From Rhabdophis nuchalis (lineage: Eukaryota; Chordata; Lepidosauria; Squamata; Natricidae): a DNA stretch of 64,000 bases. Where the stretch lies: the NCBI GenBank assembly GCA_039707465.1, contig CM077645.1:164008503-164072502 (forward strand), given 5' to 3'. Positions 21,379 to 33,596 of this stretch are shown piece after piece; the first letter of the stretch is position 1, and every line of letters begins with the position of its first letter. The notes under the pieces are model-generated. The model saw nothing but the letters and a program-made list of their open reading frames with translations, was not told where the DNA came from and did no database searches. The position numbers and the translations under genes are program-made.

Positions 21379-22433
21379 ATCATCTGCTCCAAAGATGTAC
21401 AGAGGTTATCTGGGGTTGTCTTAAACTTGTTCCAGATAAAATGTACCCACCCAGTATACACTCGTCTATGAGCACTCATGCCCTGAGAGATCAAGGGAGT
21501 TGAGCTTATAATATAGCTTTCTCAGTAGATACCCTCTCACTTTGGTCCTTTTGTCATTCATAAAGAGGTATCCTCATTAAGAAACCTTTAACTGACTTTT
21601 CTTTCATCCTTATCTTCTTGGATTTCTTAGGTGCATTCATCTTCTTAATATGATAGCTCTCTTCATTTTGCTTTTAAGATTATCTTGTGCTCCAACTCAG
21701 AGGTGTCATTGGTTTCCAATAAATGCTGCTCTGTGTGACCATAACAATAAATTGGCAGTGGTGTGGGTGGGGAGAGTGTGTGAGGGAGAGGGAGAGTACA
21801 TGCTAGAAAACGAATGTTAAATGAGCACATTTGTCATAAAGGCCCAATATAATATTTTATCATCTCACTGTAATTTGGTTTTCTCTGGATCAATAATATC
21901 TGCTCAAACTCCTTCCCCCTATTTTCAGCTCTAAGAATTGGCATGGTCATTTTAAAATTTTCATTGTACTTCTCTCTGCTGAAAGAAACCCTAATGGTTC
22001 TGGTTGTCGGAAGACATTGTAATTTTCATCCTACTTGATTCCTTTGGTTTTCTTAAGCTACAGCAGGATAAGAGATGAAAGAATTCTCTCTGTTTCACTT
22101 GCTGTGTTTTCTAAAAGTGAAACAACAACGTCTCCTCTTCCATGTGGTTTGTGAAGTTTTTCATCACTCCCGCTAACTACAATTTCAAATTACAGCAAGA
22201 TGTCATAACTTTTGATAGGTAGAAGTTCGATCCATGGTCAGATGTTGTTTTAAGAGGCTGCTGGAAAACGTTACTACAAAACTAAAAGTGTTAGCAAAAT
22301 GTTGCTAGAATTAATGCATATTATACAACTTTTTATTTATAAACTCTTTTTTCCTTGTCGTTTTTGCTTAAGGTGAGCATTTATTATTTTCATTAGAACA
22401 ATATAACCCAACAATTAACAAGGTAAATAGAGA
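21379..22433. other. No gene recognised
   Basis: About 1 kb of unassigned sequence without long ORFs or a nameable repeat. Confidence 0.55.
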
Positions 22434-23100
22434 GTGGTGTGGTGGTCTAGAGGTAAAAATGCTTGCCTGTCATGCAGAAATTTGAGAGTTCAATCCAAGG
22501 CAGCAACAGATGTTTCTCTATCATGATACAAAAATAAAATATCTGCTGCAAACCCCACTTAGGCATCAGGAAGGGCATACATCCCTTCGGCCGATTCGCT
22601 CCCACAGAGAGGGACTTCTCCGGGTGCCGTCCCCTAGGCAGTGCCAGCGGGCGACGCCCAGGGGAAGGGCCTTCTCTGTGACGGGCCCAACCCTCTGGAA
22701 TGACCTACCCCCCGAACTCAGAACTATCATGGACCTCCGCTCCTTCCGCCAAAAATTGAAGACGTATTTCTTCCATCTTGCTGACCTGGCCTAATCCACA
22801 CTATCAAGCTCGCTGACTGAATTTTAAATTGTTTTTAATTGGATTTTTAGGGGTAAGAGTTTTTAAGATTTTAGCACAGGGTTTGGTATTTAATTGTTTG
22901 TTAATATTTATTATTGCTATGTTTTATATTCTCTGTTTTAATCTCCTGTGCACCGCCCTAAGTCCCTTCGGGGAGAGTGGCGCGGTTTATAAATTTAATA
23001 AAATAAATAAATAAATCTGGCCAGTAAACGCTCAGCTCCATTCTACCCCAACTCCACTCTGAATAAAAGGATTACAAGAGTCATAAAAATTAAAAAAAAT
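22434..23100 (+). mobile_element. Family B SINE split by an L2 fragment
   Basis: The SINE parts are about 22435-22576 and 23017-23085. The head has TGGTGTGGTGGTCTAGAGGT and a B-box-like GAGAGTTCAATCC. The body GGCATCAGGAAGGGCAT continues after the L2 as CTGGCCAGTAAACGCTCAGC. The flanks AACAAGGTAAATAGAGA and AACAGGTAAATAGAGA look like an approximately 16-bp TSD with one indel. Confidence 0.75.
22577..23016 (+). mobile_element. L2 LINE 3' fragment nested in a SINE
   Basis: It encodes the last roughly 70 residues of L2 ORF2 in frame (SLRPIRSHREGLLRVPS, GRAFSVTGPTLWNDLPPEL), then stops at 22792-22794. The 3' UTR ends CACCGCCCTAAGTCCCTTCG and a hairpin partner, followed by AAATAAATAAATAAAT. It is severely 5'-truncated and non-functional. 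Confidence 0.88.
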
Positions 23101-25574
23101 AACAGGTAAATAGAGACTGGCTTTTTAAAGGCAGTGATTACAATGTCTTACATATCAGGTTGGAAACTTGTCTTAGGCACCAAGAATATCTGCAGGGCAG
23201 ACAAAACAGTCAAGATGCTAGCCACAATTGAAGCCCTATCTCTTGTTTTATATGCATGAAAGGCATATGACATGTGTTAAGGACTTTTTATTGTATAGTC
23301 AGATCTATCCTTGTTCATGTCCACCATGGACATCCCCCAGATCAGGTCATATTCCTCTCCATAGGGACAATCTTTCTGCTTTCCCATCTTTCTGAATTCA
23401 ATTAAAAACGCATCCAAGATTGATCCTCTTATTTTAACTATTTTTAGTTCTATTTAGAAATTGAGATGGGCTCATGACACATTTCTGATTTTATAGACCT
23501 CTCACAAAACCTCTTGCTAATCATGATTTAGTAGCAAGTGAGCATAAAGAGCTGTCGTTCAATCAATGTGTAGCTGCTGACCAGAATGTACTTCATCTCT
23601 TCCTCTTATCCAAAAAGTTAAACAGAATACATTGCTAGTATTTTGTTTTATTTCTGCACTGACTCTGGTAGCAAATATCTGTTGCCTTCTAACAATCTAA
23701 CGCTTATTAGTTCTGCATTTGGATCAGTTAATCATGATACTGCATCAAATTCAGGAATTCAGAGGAGCATAGACAACCAAGAGTTCCCCCTGTCAACCTC
23801 TGGAAGCTGTCTGGGCTGCCAATTTTTAACCCAAACATGAATTCACAGGGTTTTTTTTTTACAGAGGGATTTATTAAGATGAAAAAAAAAAATAGTGGCA
23901 CAAGAATTTTAGCAAGAGAACTAATGTTAGTTTAGATCCAAAATATCTCAGGGTACTTTAGGGTGAGAATGTCTTTTTTTCTAGAGCTTGACAATGCACC
24001 AGAGGAGAAGGAACTCTTTTCACTAAAAATGGGGGTGTCTGAAGCTGATAGTTTACCTAACAGTCTCGTAAATTTATTAATCTGAGGACCATTAATGCCC
24101 TCCAATAATAGCACAAACCATTTCTTCAGATTCAGATCAGTGATGTATATATTAAACAAGTCAAACCCCATTGGCTGCCTTGTAACAGCATTTCCACGTC
24201 CATGGATTCAAAGGTGTTAGCACAAAGTAGCTTTCAATTGCAGGACCCATTTTTGGCATCATCTGATCAGTAAATCTCATTGGACAAGGCTGTCTAGTTG
24301 GCACCTTTGTCTGAAATATCTCCTGGGGGAGAAATTTTGACTACAGAAGCTATGAAGCAGAGGAATGAGTTCCTCTATTCAGGCTTCCATCATGGTGACT
24401 TACAAGACACATTTATTTAAATAACAGTTCTGAAATCACCTGCATAACTAATGTCAGACCATAATGAACATTTCAAATTAAACCGTACCTTCCATTTGGA
24501 AGCGTTGGCTGATTTGTAGTCCTGTGCAAAATAAATGCCATTAAAACAAAATTAACTTGTGTTGAATTTATCACAGGACTTTCTAGGTGATGCTAATACA
24601 AATCCCCAACAATTTACCCATCTTGCATTTATAACATGCTGGTATTGTTGTACAATGGCAAACACAGAGTCTTTAAGGAGCACAATTATCCCAGCAGCTG
24701 GGCTATGTCAGATGAGCTCCTTATGAATCTGCATGCTTTTGAGTTATATTATCGGTGTATGCATATATAACATTTTGCTAGTCTCATATGCTCACAGGTA
24801 CTCAAACTTTCTCCATGCATCTGTCTCTAATTTAACAGCCATAGAGTTAAATCACAAATCTTCAAAGGGAACAAATCCTAATTAAGCAGAGAGGCACAAC
24901 AGGAAATGCCGTTTCAGTCAATTATCATATGGCCTGGATAAAGTGATCAGGCAGGAAGCCAAAGGCAGCACTGTAATACCTCCTGAGGCTCAGAACCTTT
25001 AATTGCGATTAAGATGCTTCAACTAATATTTTTAAGCCATTCCATTATTTGAACTAGTATAGAATGAAGAAGATCTTCCCATTGGCTTACTTTCAGGATC
25101 ATTTAGACTGTTGGGCATTAGAAACAGTAATTTCTTCTACTTTATGGAATTCCAGTCCATGATACAGATATTTGGATTCCTGAATTGGGTTACTCAATTA
25201 ATTTCAAATAAACTTTTTTTCCATTACTGTACTTGTTTATGGATATTCAGCTATTTTCTTTTTATGGCTTTGAGAATGGCTCTATATAGGTTCAGGGATC
25301 TTCCAGTTCTGGGGAATTATTATAGTAACTCTTGATGTAGTAGCACTCCTCCAAATAGAGTTGGATTTTGCACAAGTTCATCTTATGAACCAATTATGCA
25401 ATTCCTAGATTGTGAAGACCTGCTCATGGTTGCTCACATTTTGATCAATTCCTGACTGAAGTATTGCAATGTATTATATCTGCCCACCCAGAAATATCTA
25501 CTGGTCTAGAATATGATGGTACATACAGTTTTGGGCATCCCACAGTTTGATTTGATTTGATTTAATTAATTTAT
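23101..25574. other. No gene recognised
   Basis: About 2.5 kb of unassigned DNA. ORFs of 65-79 aa are not recognisable. It contains only short homopolymer runs (for example near 23850 and 23882). Confidence 0.55.
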
Positions 25575-25760
25575 TTGATTTATAAACTGCAACCTATCTC
25601 CCCGAAGGGACTCAGGGCGGTGCACAGGAAGTTAAAAACAAGTATAAAAATAAATAAATAAATAAACACACCATACAAAATACACCACAGTAAAAACTGA
25701 TTAAATTTAGGAAGCCCTGTGCTAAAAATTTAATACAAATCCCACTAATTAAAAACCTCA
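25575..25760 (-). mobile_element. L2 LINE 3' UTR fragment
   Basis: TTTATAAACTGCAACCTATC, CCCGAAGGGACTCAGGGCGG and TGCACAGGAAGTTAAAAAC are the reverse complement of the L2 3' UTR end (compare 39411-39490). It continues through GGAAGCCCTGTGCTAAAAA. No coding part is included. Confidence 0.75.
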
Positions 25761-26029
25761 ACCAATTTAGAACACAGTTTGCCTATGATACACTTTTTGT
25801 GTTAATTGCATTAGCTCCCAGTTTCTTTCTGGGTGCAATTCAAGTTGCTGTTTTTCACCTTTAAACTCTCTAATGCCTGAAACAATGTTATCTGTGGAAT
25901 TGACTATCCTTGGGGACATTTTCCCCAGTATTAAAACCACCATGCAAACTGGGAAGATTCAATGCTGACAGGATTTTAATTGTCTCACAAAGCAATGGCT
26001 CATCTGCCCATGGAAGTGGTACCTTTCTA

Positions 26030-26180
26030 TCTACTCGCATAGAACATGCTTTCAAACTGCTTGGCGGGCAGAAGCTGAGGCAAGTGATGGGAGTTCACCC
26101 TGCCATGTAGCACAGAGACTCAAACTACCAGAGGGAAGACCATCTCCAGCATCATAAAGCCACTGAGCCACTACCCCTCT
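26030..26180 (-). mobile_element. Family A SINE, 5' portion
   Basis: Read on the minus strand it has the SINE head, GTGGCTCAGTGGCTTTATGA, and a CAGCTTCTGCCCGCCAAGCA body segment. It keeps only the first 150 bp or so. Confidence 0.65.
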
Positions 26181-28124
26181 TAAGTAATTTCTATTTGAAA
26201 TTAATAAAGCTTTGTATACATTAGAGCAAAAACGTTCAATTCTTTTTTTCTCACAGTCTTACCGTTCACAGGATAGAAGATAGGTCTTTCCTCTGAGAAA
26301 GTGGTAGTGTGGAGCTGTAAATTATTTACAGAGCAATTGCTTAATTCCCTTTAAGTCTGAAAATCAACTTGTATGCCCTCCTGTGTTTCCAACCATGTGG
26401 AGACTTTTTACTGTGTTGGTAATATATATTGCATATCTTCCCCTCAACATAGGAGAGAAATTTAACAATGCCATTAAAGATTCTTTTTCACTCAACCAGC
26501 AATTCTGTATCAATATTCTTCTGGGCAGTATTTTAATGTAGAAGAAGAACGTCAAAGTATCATAGCTGTTTCTCCAACTGATCTTCCATCTCTGCAATCC
26601 TATATTCATTTACACTGCAAATCCCACTGAATTCAAATTGGCTTCTTTTTGAACTGGAGAAGATGGGATAATATGTATTTATAAGAGACTTCAGAATTAA
26701 TTCTATCGTACTGTTAGTACTGAACCATTTTAGGATTATGACATTATGAGCTTAGAAGAATGAACAGATGACGAGGTTGTGGAACCAATGCAAAAGCAAA
26801 ATAGAACAATATGTTCAGAAACGGGGACAGTACACTCTTTCTACTCCCTTCCAACTTCTAAGAAATTAGAGGGAGTGAAATTGCAAGAGGTGGAAGCATC
26901 TGAGGCAAAGCTGTTGCAGATGACCAACTCCTATGAGGTTTCAGGTCTGGATTTCTAACGAAATGGCCTAAATGTGGAAATTAAACCACTAACTTTTGAC
27001 TTTTGTGTTGCCAAAAGCCACAGATTTTTGTTTAATCACAGATCTGACTTTGCCATCTTGTAACCAGATCTGTTCCCTGTGACTTTGCTTTGTTCCTGAA
27101 TCTTCGGTACATGAATTCATGTTGCTTACCCAGCTTTGTTTGGCTGATCTTTGAATCTCCTTGGTTCCTAGGTGACTTATTGCTGCACCTGACAATAAGC
27201 AGCAGAGTGTTATTTTCTAGGAAGTAATATATTGCTGTTGTCTCCTATGCATTCTGAGTTGTATTGGACCACTGGGGAAGAAGGGAATATTGGAGCTCTG
27301 CAATTTTGTTCTTCTGTTATTTCCCCATTTTGGCAAAAAAAGAACTTTCTAGCAGATCCACGTTCAAATTCTCCAGTTCTGCTAATGATTCTTGTTTAAA
27401 ACTTTCATGTAGCCTATTTAAAAGAGTCACTTTTATTGTTTCCTAACTATTTGGCAGATGTACTCCCTATCACCCCATCTGTCCCTTCCCAGCTGGTCAT
27501 TTCTAGCCATTCAAGAAAAAAAAATATAGTTTTGGAAATGAACATTCTATGCCAAAATCTTCAATAATGATCCTTGTCCCATCTGCCCTGTCCGTGTTCC
27601 CATATTCACCAGATGCCTAACCCTACTGTGAGCCTGGCCACTGAACAGGGTGTAATAACTACTCAGAATGTTAATAGACACCAAGTTGTTTCTTTAAAAA
27701 AAATATGATGACATGGTGCAGCTTTATCTCAAGGGAAGTTCTACAAGATGGGAAATAAAATAATGGGTTAAACAAGGACTTGCGTTATAACATGCATATG
27801 GCATAATCTTTTGAGTTCCAAGATTATGTCTCAGAAGTAATTCTTACTCCTTAATAATCCTACTGAGTTTTATCCAAAATTGAATTTGGAGCTTCCTATT
27901 AGAGGAACAGAAGAAAGCATGAAAACGTGTTAAGTTTATTAAAAAAATAGTTTGTTTACATTACTAAATTCAACAGAAAAAGAAAGAACAAAAAGAAAGA
28001 AATAGAGAAGAAAGGGGGGAAGGACATCTCATACATACAGAGAGACTCTGTGTGCTTGCACACATTTTAGTCTAACTCAGTATAACCAACTAACTTTCTT
28101 TTCAGTCTTCTGAAGCTATCTGCA
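26181..28124. other. No gene recognised
   Basis: About 1.9 kb of unassigned AT-rich sequence. The 68-aa minus-strand ORF at 26989-27195 has no recognisable domain. Confidence 0.55.
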
Positions 28125-28715
28125 GTTGCACCCATGCAGGGGATTTTGGGAGTCTCAAAATATTCCCATGTAACACCTCTCCTGCGCGAGCTGCACTGGC
28201 TGCCGGTAGCCTTCCGAGTGCGTTTCAAGGTTTTAGTGACCATCTTTAAAGCGCTCCATGGCAGTGGGCCTGGCTACTTGCAGGACCGCCTTCTACCGCA
28301 TACCTCCACTCGACCTGTCCGCTCCCACAGGGAGGGCCTCCTTAGGGTGCCGTCCGCTGGACAAATGCCGGCTGACGACGCCCAGGGGAAGAGCCTTCTC
28401 TGTGGCAGGCCCCGCCCTTTGGAATGACCTCCCCCCAGACCTCCGGACTATCACCGACCTTCGCCTCTTCTGGCGGACTTTAAAAACCTATTTTTTCCAT
28501 ATGGCCAGCTTGGCATAGCTGCTACAACCATTTTAATTGATTTGGGGTTTTAAATTGATTATCTCTTTTAGCACAGGTTAAATGGTTTAATAGTTGTTTT
28601 AAATTTTGTAGATTTTGTACTTTTGCATTGTTGGTTTTTAAGTTCCTGTGTGCCGCCCTGAGTCCCTCTTTTGGGAGATAGGGCGGGATAGAAATCTAAT
28701 AAATAATAATAACAA
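28125..28715 (+). mobile_element. L2 LINE 3' fragment with a frameshift
   Basis: It encodes LLRELHWLPVAFRVRFKVLV through HREGLLRVPSAGQ. A one-base insertion near 28362 (GGACAAATGCC against GGACAATGCC in other copies) then shifts the frame. Coding resumes as RGRAFSVAGPALWNDLPPDL to the stop at 28516-28518. The 3' UTR ends GTGCCGCCCTGAGTCCCTC and an (AATAATAAT) tail. Confidence 0.88.
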
Positions 28716-28774
28716 TAAAGTATAACTGCAGAGGATTAAATCCTCCTGTTGAGGATTAAAACCTTGGGATTTTG

Positions 28775-28960
28775 CAATTATTATTTTTATTTTATTTATT
28801 ATTTTATGTATATCTTGCCTTTATTATTATTATTTTACAAACAATTTAAGGTGATGAACATATCTTATGCTCCTTTTCCCTCCTATTTCCTCCACAACAA
28901 CTCTGTGAGGTGAATTGGGCTGAGAGAGAGCTGCAAAGTCACTCAAGTTGGTTTTTATTT
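28775..28960 (-). mobile_element. MIR/CORE-SINE-like fragment
   Basis: ACAACTCTGTGAGGTGAATT, GGGCTGAGAGAGAGCTG and CAAAGTCACTCAAG follow the order of the conserved core of MIR-like CORE-SINEs as I remember it (CCCTGTGAGGTAGG, GACTTGCCCAAGGTCAC). It is old and diverged. The strand is inferred from the remembered consensus and is uncertain. Confidence 0.4.
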
Positions 28961-29744
28961 ATTTCTTCTTAGATTTCTTCCTAGATCTTTCATAATATAA
29001 TTGAATTCTTATTCTCTTTCACAGAGTTGATCTAGCCTTCTTTACCAACTAACTGAGCAGCTAGGTTTAGATGGTGAGCCTGAAAAAAAATACAAATAAC
29101 TTTTTATAGGGAATATCCATAACAACAGCAGTACCATTTAATCAGGTTTGTCAGTAAAATGCTTTTACAATTTTTCATTCTAAGTCTATATTACATCTGA
29201 TTCAGCAAGCAAATCAGATCCTGCATACTCGACCATAATAATGGTCTAAAAGAGATTACCAATTTTTTTTTGCTGTAACATATAAATTGTATAAATGTCC
29301 AGAATGTAGTATATGCATCTGTGATTCTACCTTTTAAGGTTTATGCTTTTAATAAACTAATTTTAGTTTATTGTAACTTTGCTGTGTATTAACATTTATT
29401 ACATTGGACATTGCTTCAAAATGACTGCATAATAAATTATATAAAATACAACAAATGAACAAAAAAAAGTTGTTTCACCATTTTCCAGTAACTTTGCTAG
29501 ACAAATGAATCTTAGAAAAGGGATACAGTGCTCAGGCAAACTGCTGGCTATATCTTTGACATCCAGCCATTAGCTTGAGTATCTCCAGCATTTCTGGGAA
29601 TTAGAAGATATTTCCAAGTAAGCATCCAAATGACTGGACATAATCCAAGCTAATGCATATATCTTTTCTTTAAAGAATGCTAAAATCTTAGAAAGTCCTA
29701 ATGATTGGCAAGTTATTAGAACTATTAAACTCACAACTCATACT
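28961..29744. other. No gene recognised
   Basis: Unassigned AT-rich sequence with no credible ORF. Confidence 0.55.
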
Positions 29745-30190
29745 CACAACTCATTATTTGCGGGACTGTCTCCTACCACACACCTCCCTTCGACTGATCC
29801 ATTCCCACAGGGAGGGCCTTCTCAGGGTACTGTCTGCCGGGCAATGCCGGCTGGCTGCCCCCAGGGGAAGAACCTTCTCTGTGGCAGGCCCAGCCCTCTG
29901 GAATAACCTACCCCCGAACTTCGTACCACCACGGACCTTCGCCTCTTCCACCGATTACTCAAGACCCACTTTTTTCATCTAGCCAGCCTAGCTTAGATCC
30001 TGAGGCAATTTTTACAGACTTAGTTAGGGATTTTAACTTTTTATTAATTTTAATTATATTTTAGCGTTATGTTTGTTTGTATTATAGTCTGGTTATTTGT
30101 ACTCTTTTAAACCTTCCTGTGCACCGCCCTGAGTCCCATTGGGGAGATAGGAGCGGTATAGAAATGGAATAAAATCAAAATAAAATCAAA
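29745..30190 (+). mobile_element. L2 LINE 3' fragment
   Basis: It encodes DCLLPHTSLRLIHSHREGLL and GRTFSVAGPALWNNLPP. The frame breaks near 29920 where one base is lost relative to other copies. The 3' UTR ends CACCGCCCTGAGTCCCATTG, GAGCGGTATAGAAATGGAAT and an AAAATCAAAAT tail. Confidence 0.85.
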
Positions 30191-30195
30191 ATACT

Positions 30196-30290
30196 AATAC
30201 AGAATAGAGTTGGAAGGGATCTTGGAGGCAGTGACGTGCGGTGAAGTTTATGGCTGGTGAGGCACTGACATCATCACAATCAGATTTACA
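30196..30290. mobile_element. CR1 3' tip followed by a hAT-like terminus
   Basis: 30200-30227 (GAATAGAGTTGGAAGGGATC then TTGGAGG) is the extreme 3' end of a minus-strand CR1. It stops abruptly at CAGTGACGTGCGGTGAAGTT. That looks like the CAG terminus of a hAT element, and a second inward motif (GGTGAGGCACTGAC) resembles known squamate copies. The right end was not found. Confidence 0.4.
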
Positions 30291-30374
30291 AATATTAAAA
30301 TCCTACAAATTATCTTATCCAATATTTGATTGGCAGCAGTTAATGGGTTATGTTTAAAGTCTCATATCAGCATT

Positions 30375-30795
30375 CTTTACACTTTCTCAACTTACAATTG
30401 TTCATTTAACGACTATTCAAAGTTACACCACTGAAAAAAGTGACTTAAAACCGTTTTTCACTTATGACCATTGCAGCATCCCCATGGACACATGATCAAA
30501 GTTCAGATGCTTGGCAACTGGTTCATATTTATGATGGTTGCAGTGTCCTGGAGTCACATGATCACTTTGTGAAACCATTTGACATTTTGCAACCTTCTGA
30601 CAGTAGACAAGCAAAGTCAAGGGAGGAAGCCAGATTCACTTAACAACCGTGTTAGTAACTTAACACCTGCAGTGATTCACTTAACAACTGCAACAAGAAA
30701 AGTCGTAGAGTAGGGCAAAATTCACTTAACCGTCTTACTGTGCAAAATAAAATTTTAGGTTCAATTGTGGTCATAGGTTCAGGACTACCTGTCTC
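30375..30795. repeat. Dispersed DNA-transposon-like repeat
   Basis: Repeated phrases (TTCACTTAACAACCG, TTCACTTAACAACTG, TTATGACCATTGCAGCATCC) and the end GGTCATAGGTTCAGGACTACCT match a repeat common in squamate genomes as I remember it. Its termini read AGTCCTCGACTTAC. Pieces of similar sequence occur at 17085-17245, 59219-59270 and 62045-62132. No TSD could be fixed. Confidence 0.5.
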
Positions 30796-33448
30796 CTATT
30801 AAAACATGACAAATGATCATCATGAAGGGGGGACTGTGACATCTTTGATCTTTTTGCAATTGCATAGAAAATAGTGAGAATTAATATTCTACTTCAGTTC
30901 TACTTGGAAATGAACAGCTGTCAGTAATAAAGTTTAGCAGGGAATGGCATACACTGTTGAAAACATATCGTCCCCTACAACTGTGGGTAGAAGTTTTGGA
31001 ATATATTTAAGGCAAGTTAAATATTAATAATTAATTTAATATATGTTGCCTTCACTGGATGTTTGCATAAGCCGTTGACTAAGGAACATTTCTAATACAG
31101 ACATATTCATGTTGACCTGCAAAAGTTGCTTCAGGTGAAGGTTTCTCCATATTTAATTCAGAGTGGAGGATGAGGAGAGATGAAAGGCAAAGGGGAGGAG
31201 GAATTCCTACACTTTCCCCCAGGGTATCCCTCAGCAGTATGCTTAAAGCCCTCAATGACAGGTAATTATAATTCACAATTGCCACTACTGGTTCGGGTGA
31301 ACCAGCCCAAACCAGCTGAATACCACCTCTGATGCTATGGCAGCAAACAAGTCTTGATAACTGTAAAAATTCCATACGTCTTAACTCTCTTCTTTTATTT
31401 ACGCACAGGACAAACCTAGAGCATGTTTAATATGCCCAAATCAAGAAAAAGTTTATACAGGTTTATATGGGAAGATGGCAGAAAAAAACATTGATGAAGC
31501 ATTATAAAAATGACATCAACAAGAAACAGAGTGATATGCTAATCTCTAAACTGCAAAATTCAAATACATACTGTAAGAGTATATAATATACTTAATAATG
31601 TAAGCAACGTTTAAAGTACTAAACAATCTTTTCTAATTCAGCAATAATGTTAACCTACTTTCTGCGCAAGTGCCATTATCTGTACTGGTATAATAATGTT
31701 CTTTGCAATGTGAAGCACTCCGCGTCTATAACCTATTAATCTTTTTCTTTATCAGTCATTAGCTGACATACATTACATAGAAATAAAAAGTGGTTACGGT
31801 TTAGAAGTTAAACACATACTAGAGCTCATGATGGAATAACAGATTTTCTGCATTAGTTTCCTGGCTATGCAAGATCATACACAGTTGTGAACAGTTGGTG
31901 CATCTTTGTTATTTGTATTTTTGCCTCTCCTGAGAAGAAGCAATAAAGAAAGTTGCTGCAATGGCTATTTACATTAATATATGGACTCTGGAGTTTTGCC
32001 AAGAGAGCTTCCCCCCCCCCCCACTTAGATGTCTAATTACTTGAATTGTTTTGTTTCCTCAGCCATTCCGAAATGCTAATCAACCACCATTAGATGCCAA
32101 ATGCTAAAGGTCATCTGTGGATTTCAAAAATAAATCTGATTTAATGCTATCAATGAAACAATGCAAGCTATTTTAGCTTTTTAGGAAGGGCAGTTAGTAG
32201 TACTGTGGAGCACAATGTCACCAGCTGGAAATAATAGTTGATTTTGTAGATGTCGGAAATTTTTATACTTTCAACAACAGAATAGCTCACAAGGCAAGTG
32301 ACCTTAGTAGCAAAGCAGAAATATTAGTGTCTGCTCCTACTGTCAGCTGCTGAAGATGTATTATTGGAGAAAATTCAAAATGTCCCACCGTTGCTGTATT
32401 GCAGAAGGTAATCATGTTATTAAGGTTCATGCATTGCTTTAGATATACCTTAGCTATACAAGGCAGAAGGACAAAGGGAGTCTCTCTCTCGCTCTCTTTT
32501 CCCCCTCCCTCTCTCTTCTCCTCTCCCACCGTCACTCTCTTATGGAAGAAATTATATTCCACCTCCCTCTTTTATTTCAAAAAGTAAACTCGGCACTTGG
32601 ACTTCCTTCAAAAAAACACAGAGCAATAGATATGGATCCTTTATTTTTCCATATCATCATCAAAAATGATTTGATTGCACATACTCAATCAATGATCATA
32701 TTTGAAACTATTTTCTCAGAGCCAATATCTTTATAAGGAATTATTTATGTAGTAATTGCAACAGTGCACCACTGTGGTTGTGAATATCATGGTGCTCATA
32801 TGTACTTTGCTGCAGCTTTCAACAAACATTTCTTCCAAAGGTCTTCTGGCAAACTGTTCTCAAGATGCTTACATGTGAAGCACAGTGACAGCAGAACTGT
32901 GTTTACAAGAATGAGCTTAAAGCCAAAACAATATTCAAGTATTACAGTTCTATTTTATTTACAGCTCTAGATAACAGATAATACAATAATGCCATCCTAT
33001 ATTGTATGGTTCTGTGTTCTAATATCGCTATACATGGATCTGATTTCTAAGATCCTTCTCTCGGTTTCTGTCTCTCTGCCCAATCTATCTTTTCCCTTTT
33101 AAATTGTGTGGATAGAATTCTTTCCAATTTGAATAATTTCAAATCTGATCACTGGTGGCAGAATGGATACCAGCATGCTTGACTGCTTCTTGAAAGCTGA
33201 AGCTGTTGCCAAACACTAGGTTCCCTAGGAGATGGGGCAGAATATTTCCCTACCAGGTTTTCAACTTACTATGCACTAGCACTGATGATGTTACCATGTT
33301 TGGGTAATCAAATGTCTGCAAGAAAACTTTGAAGCTCAGAGAGCACCAAGGACCCCCCACGTCAATCCTGAGCTACAAATATTATCCCTTATTAGAGATA
33401 GGTATTTAAGGGTCATCTGAAAGAATATCAGTTCTGGATAGATGTTCT
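30796..33448. other. No gene recognised; one hAT remnant
   Basis: About 2.6 kb of unassigned DNA. 31280-31334 (ACTACTGGTTCGGGTGAACC, ACCACCTCTG) is a diverged minus-strand piece of the 5204-5416 hAT family. A poly-C run lies at about 32010-32021, and a CT-rich tract at 32480-32530 makes spurious ORFs. Confidence 0.55.
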
Positions 33449-33596
33449 TCTAGAGCAGGGACGTTCAATTCATATCATCACAGCAGCATCATATGATATA
33501 TCAGGACATCCCCCACTCGCTAAACTGGACATGGGCATGGCCAGAACATGACACATTTAGCCCATGGGCTGGGAGTTTGACAGCCCTATTCTAGAG
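33449..33596. mobile_element. Short non-autonomous hAT element with 8-bp TSD
   Basis: The element at 33457-33588 starts CAGGGACGTTCAATTC and ends GGGAGTTTGACAGCCCTA. The perfect 8-mer TTCTAGAG flanks it at 33449-33456 and 33589-33596 and fits nnnTAnnn. The last base of the terminus is A rather than the expected G. Confidence 0.8.
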
